From positions 1 to 6,216 of the forward strand of contig JAPYWP010000040.1 in NCBI GenBank assembly GCA_028276315.1: DNA of 6,216 bases. The letters run 5' to 3'. Under the pieces are notes generated by a model, which did no database searches, was not told the DNA's origin, and saw only the letters and a program-made list of their open reading frames with translations. The DNA is from Minisyncoccota bacterium. Its GTDB lineage: Bacteria; Patescibacteriota; Minisyncoccia; UBA6257; HR35. Shown here piece after piece: positions 4,014 through 6,216 of the stretch (positions are counted from its first letter, which is position 1; each line of letters opens with the position of its first letter). A program made the translations under genes and the position numbers.

Positions 4014-6216
4014 AAGCCTCAGTGTGATCTAAAGTTTCCAAATAATATTTTTCCTTAAAGTAGCCACCAAGTTTTTTAATAGGAGGAAGTTGAATAGTTT
4101 TTAAATCCCCAGTCTCTACATCATTAGTACCAACTTTACCCAAAACTACTTTTTCAATATTACAAGCTTTTGCATATTTTTTAAGAAATTGAAACATTGC
4201 CTCTCTAATACCTCTATTAACATTATCTCCTGCGGGGTATCTGTTGTTTACTTCAAAATTATCAGCGACTAATACTGGTTTTCCATTTTTATCTAATGTA
4301 ACAAATAACCAAGTTTGAGCAACAACATCACCAGTATCAGGATCAACAACTTCTGCAACTTGAATACCTTTATCAATTAAATATTGAAAAATAGTTTCCG
4401 GGTGAAGTGTGGGTAATCCTCCGCCAGGAGGAGCTTCTTTAACGCCAACTGCAATACAACAATGAGTTTGATTTCCCTGAAACATATCTTTTCTTGGATC
4501 TCTATCCCAAATTTTAACTATAAATTCTTTTTTAGCTGTTTGTTCACCTTTTTGTTCTTGACTTAGGGCTTTAATGGTTTCAAGTAAATGATTAAAAGCT
4601 TCCTCAACTTCAACTGGCAATTTGTAATTAGGATCTTTTGATTTTAAATAATTCAATGATTTAGTATAAGTAGGCAAAAATTCTTCTAACCAATTTGGTT
4701 TATTTAAATTAATCTTTGAAAAATCAAATTCTTTTTTCTTTTGTTTTAATTGAGTTAAATCTTTTTCTAAAGATGATTTTAACCTTGGCTCAAATTTATT
4801 AACTTTCTCTTGCCACTCTTTAAAGCGCTCTTCAAATTGTTTAAATAAAGCCTCTCTGTTTTGCTTTTTTTGAGTTCCAATTGTCATTAAAACTTGTTCT
4901 TTAAAATTTATCCAATTTCCCCAATTAATACCTTTTTTCCTAAATTTTTCTTCAATCTTTTTATTATGTTCAGCTATTTCTCTGCCAAATTCATCTTTTT
5001 GATCTAAATTTGAAATAAATTCATCAAATCTATTTTCAAAAACTGACTTTAAAAGTTTATTGTAAAGTTCTAAATAATCTTCTCCCAATCTTTTTTTAAT
5101 AATTTCTTGATTAGTGATTAAATTAGCAAAATATTTAATTTTCCATTTTTTTAATTCTTGTTCTGGAATTTCTGCCTTAATACCCAAACTTTCAGCAACT
5201 TTCTTTAAAAGATTTTTATTTAATTCTGATTTTAGTTCTTTAAAATCTTTACCCTTATTATTTTTTAAAAGTTCAATTAAAAGATTTTCATTTTTAGTAC
5301 TAATATAAGCAGAAGAAATTTCAAGCAAATCAGAAAGATTATATCCATCAAGATTCTTATTACTTTTAATATATTCTTTAATTTCTTTAACAATTAACTC
5401 ATTATTTAATACTGGCCTAAAAACATCAAGATAAGCTTCAGCAAATGACAAACCCCTAAGAAGATAGTTTTTTAGAAGCTGGGTAGAAAGATTAAGGTCT
5501 ATGGAATGAAGATTAGCTATGTCTAAATTGTGTTTGTAAAAGAATTCCTCTGGATTTTTCCATTTTTTTGATTCTTCTATTTTGTCATTTACCTCTTTAG
5601 CAAATTTCTTGATAAATAGATATCTGGGAAAATATTCTTTTTGAAATAATCCTAAATCTTGATGGCCAATAATTAAGTTAGCAACTATCTTTTCTCCATA
5701 AAAGCCTGCCTCTAATTTATCAATGCTTTTAATTAATCTTTTTGTTTCGGGAATAAATTTAAAATTATTAGCTAAAGCAATAGCAATTTTACCAGCTGAA
5801 TATGGCCATCCTTGATCAAAACATTTTTGCATGGCTTTTCTAGCTGATTCTGGGTCATTGTTAGCTAAAGCAACAGCGATTTTACCAGCTAAATTTGGCC
5901 GTCCTTGATCAAAACATTTTTGCATGGCTTTTCTGGCTGATTCTAGGTCATTTAAAGCAACAGCGATTTCACCAGCTGAATCTAGCTGTCCTTGATTAAA
6001 ACATTCTTGCATGGCTTTTCTAGCTGATTCTAGGTCATTTAAAGCAACAGCGATTTCACCAGCTGAATCTGGCCATCCTTGATCAAAACATTCTTGCATG
6101 GCTTTTCTAGCTGATTCTAGGTCATTTAAAGCAACAGCGATTTTACCAGCTAAATCTGGCCGTCCTTGATCAAAACATTTTTGCATGGCTTGTTTTAAAT
6201 TTAAATAATAATTGAG
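4000..6216 (-). CDS. Long helical-repeat protein with unassigned C-terminal domain, 5' end cut by the window
   Basis: The open frame reaches the window edge. The first ATG (6186) is the Met that begins each repeat unit, so it is probably internal and the true start lies outside. The visible 738 codons have three parts. First come five tandem 29-31-residue units (MQxCFxQG..., numbering from Met6186: 1-29, 30-58, 59-87, 88-118, 119 on), likely pairs of short helices. A long, charged, helical middle (about 150-550) includes a possible coiled coil near EERFKEWQEKVNKFE. The C-terminal region (about 553-728) contains WDRDP, a THCC motif (574-577), TWLFVTLD, NFEVNNRY, a helix and VVLGKVGTNDV. The strand-helix-strand order around NFEVNNRY to NDV faintly recalls a GNAT fold; this is inference. 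There is no signal peptide or membrane span in view. The 3' end overlaps the GNAT gene by 14 nt. The function is unknown. Confidence 0.85.
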   Translation of the reverse strand, partial: LNYYLNLKQAMQKCFDQGRPDLAGKIAVALNDLESARKAMQECFDQGWPDSAGEIAVALNDLESARKAMQECFNQGQLDSAGEIAVALNDLESARKAMQKCFDQGRPNLAGKIAVALANNDPESARKAMQKCFDQGWPYSAGKIAIALANNFKFIPETKRLIKSIDKLEAGFYGEKIVANLIIGHQDLGLFQKEYFPRYLFIKKFAKEVNDKIEESKKWKNPEEFFYKHNLDIANLHSIDLNLSTQLLKNYLLRGLSFAEAYLDVFRPVLNNELIVKEIKEYIKSNKNLDGYNLSDLLEISSAYISTKNENLLIELLKNNKGKDFKELKSELNKNLLKKVAESLGIKAEIPEQELKKWKIKYFANLITNQEIIKKRLGEDYLELYNKLLKSVFENRFDEFISNLDQKDEFGREIAEHNKKIEEKFRKKGINWGNWINFKEQVLMTIGTQKKQNREALFKQFEERFKEWQEKVNKFEPRLKSSLEKDLTQLKQKKKEFDFSKINLNKPNWLEEFLPTYTKSLNYLKSKDPNYKLPVEVEEAFNHLLETIKALSQEQKGEQTAKKEFIVKIWDRDPRKDMFQGNQTHCCIAVGVKEAPPGGGLPTLHPETIFQYLIDKGIQVAEVVDPDTGDVVAQTWLFVTLDKNGKPVLVADNFEVNNRYPAGDNVNRGIREAMFQFLKKYAKACNIEKVVLGKVGTNDVETGDLKTIQLPPIKKLGGYFKEKYYLETLDHTEAYEIG
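5740..6186 (-). repeat. Tandem 87-93-bp coding repeats (five units)
   Basis: The units begin at 6186, 6099, 6012, 5925 and 5832. The first three are 87 bp, the fourth is 93 bp through an inserted GCTAAC-type dipeptide, and the fifth diverges after about 70 bp. Units 1-4 are almost identical in DNA, which points to recent duplication. The invariant core is MQ-CF-QG...AG-IA-AL. Differences fall at unit residues 3, 6, 9-12 and 15 and are almost all amino-acid changing. Confidence 0.92.

Overview
The window is very AT-rich and every supported gene lies on the minus strand, so transcription runs from the high coordinates toward position 1. The divergent ribosomal proteins, short intergenic gaps, extreme AT content and rearranged ribosomal gene order suggest a member of the Candidate Phyla Radiation (Patescibacteria). 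This is an inference, because no rRNA or other strong taxonomic marker is present. TGA ends infC, so the standard bacterial code fits.

Layout in transcription order. (1) 6216-4000: a long helical-repeat protein, 5'-truncated by the window edge. It starts with near-identical 29-residue tandem repeats and ends in an unassigned domain with faint acetyltransferase-like features. (2) 4013-3450: a GNAT-family acetyltransferase overlapping it by 14 nt. (3) 3445-2160: three stand-alone transcription units, each with its own sigma70-type promoter and intrinsic terminator. They are a small RNA with no evident ORF, a small membrane protein and a 155-residue protein of unknown function. Near-identical terminator-plus-promoter junctions follow the RNA and the membrane-protein gene; the junction after the 155-residue gene shares only the terminator tail. 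(4) 2157-1: a translation operon, rplJ (uL10) - rplL (bL12) - infC (IF3) - rpmI (bL35) - a LOG-like nucleotide-binding protein that runs off the edge at position 1.

The strongest unexplained element is the RNA at about 3410-3280. It has a promoter with TTGACA and an extended -10 element. Its 15-bp G+C-containing stem is closed by two G-U wobbles that pair only in the minus-strand transcript. The loop contains a 63-nt stretch of only A and U, and the RNA ends in an oligo-U tract. Downstream, the membrane-protein reading frame has no stop codon before its own terminator, an arrangement known from tmRNA-controlled genes such as arfA and brfA. The rplJ promoter places the likely transcription start almost on the ATG. 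The mRNA would then be leaderless and lack the usual L10-binding leader. The two cassette genes have strong Shine-Dalgarno sequences, while rplJ, rplL, infC and the LOG-like gene have none.
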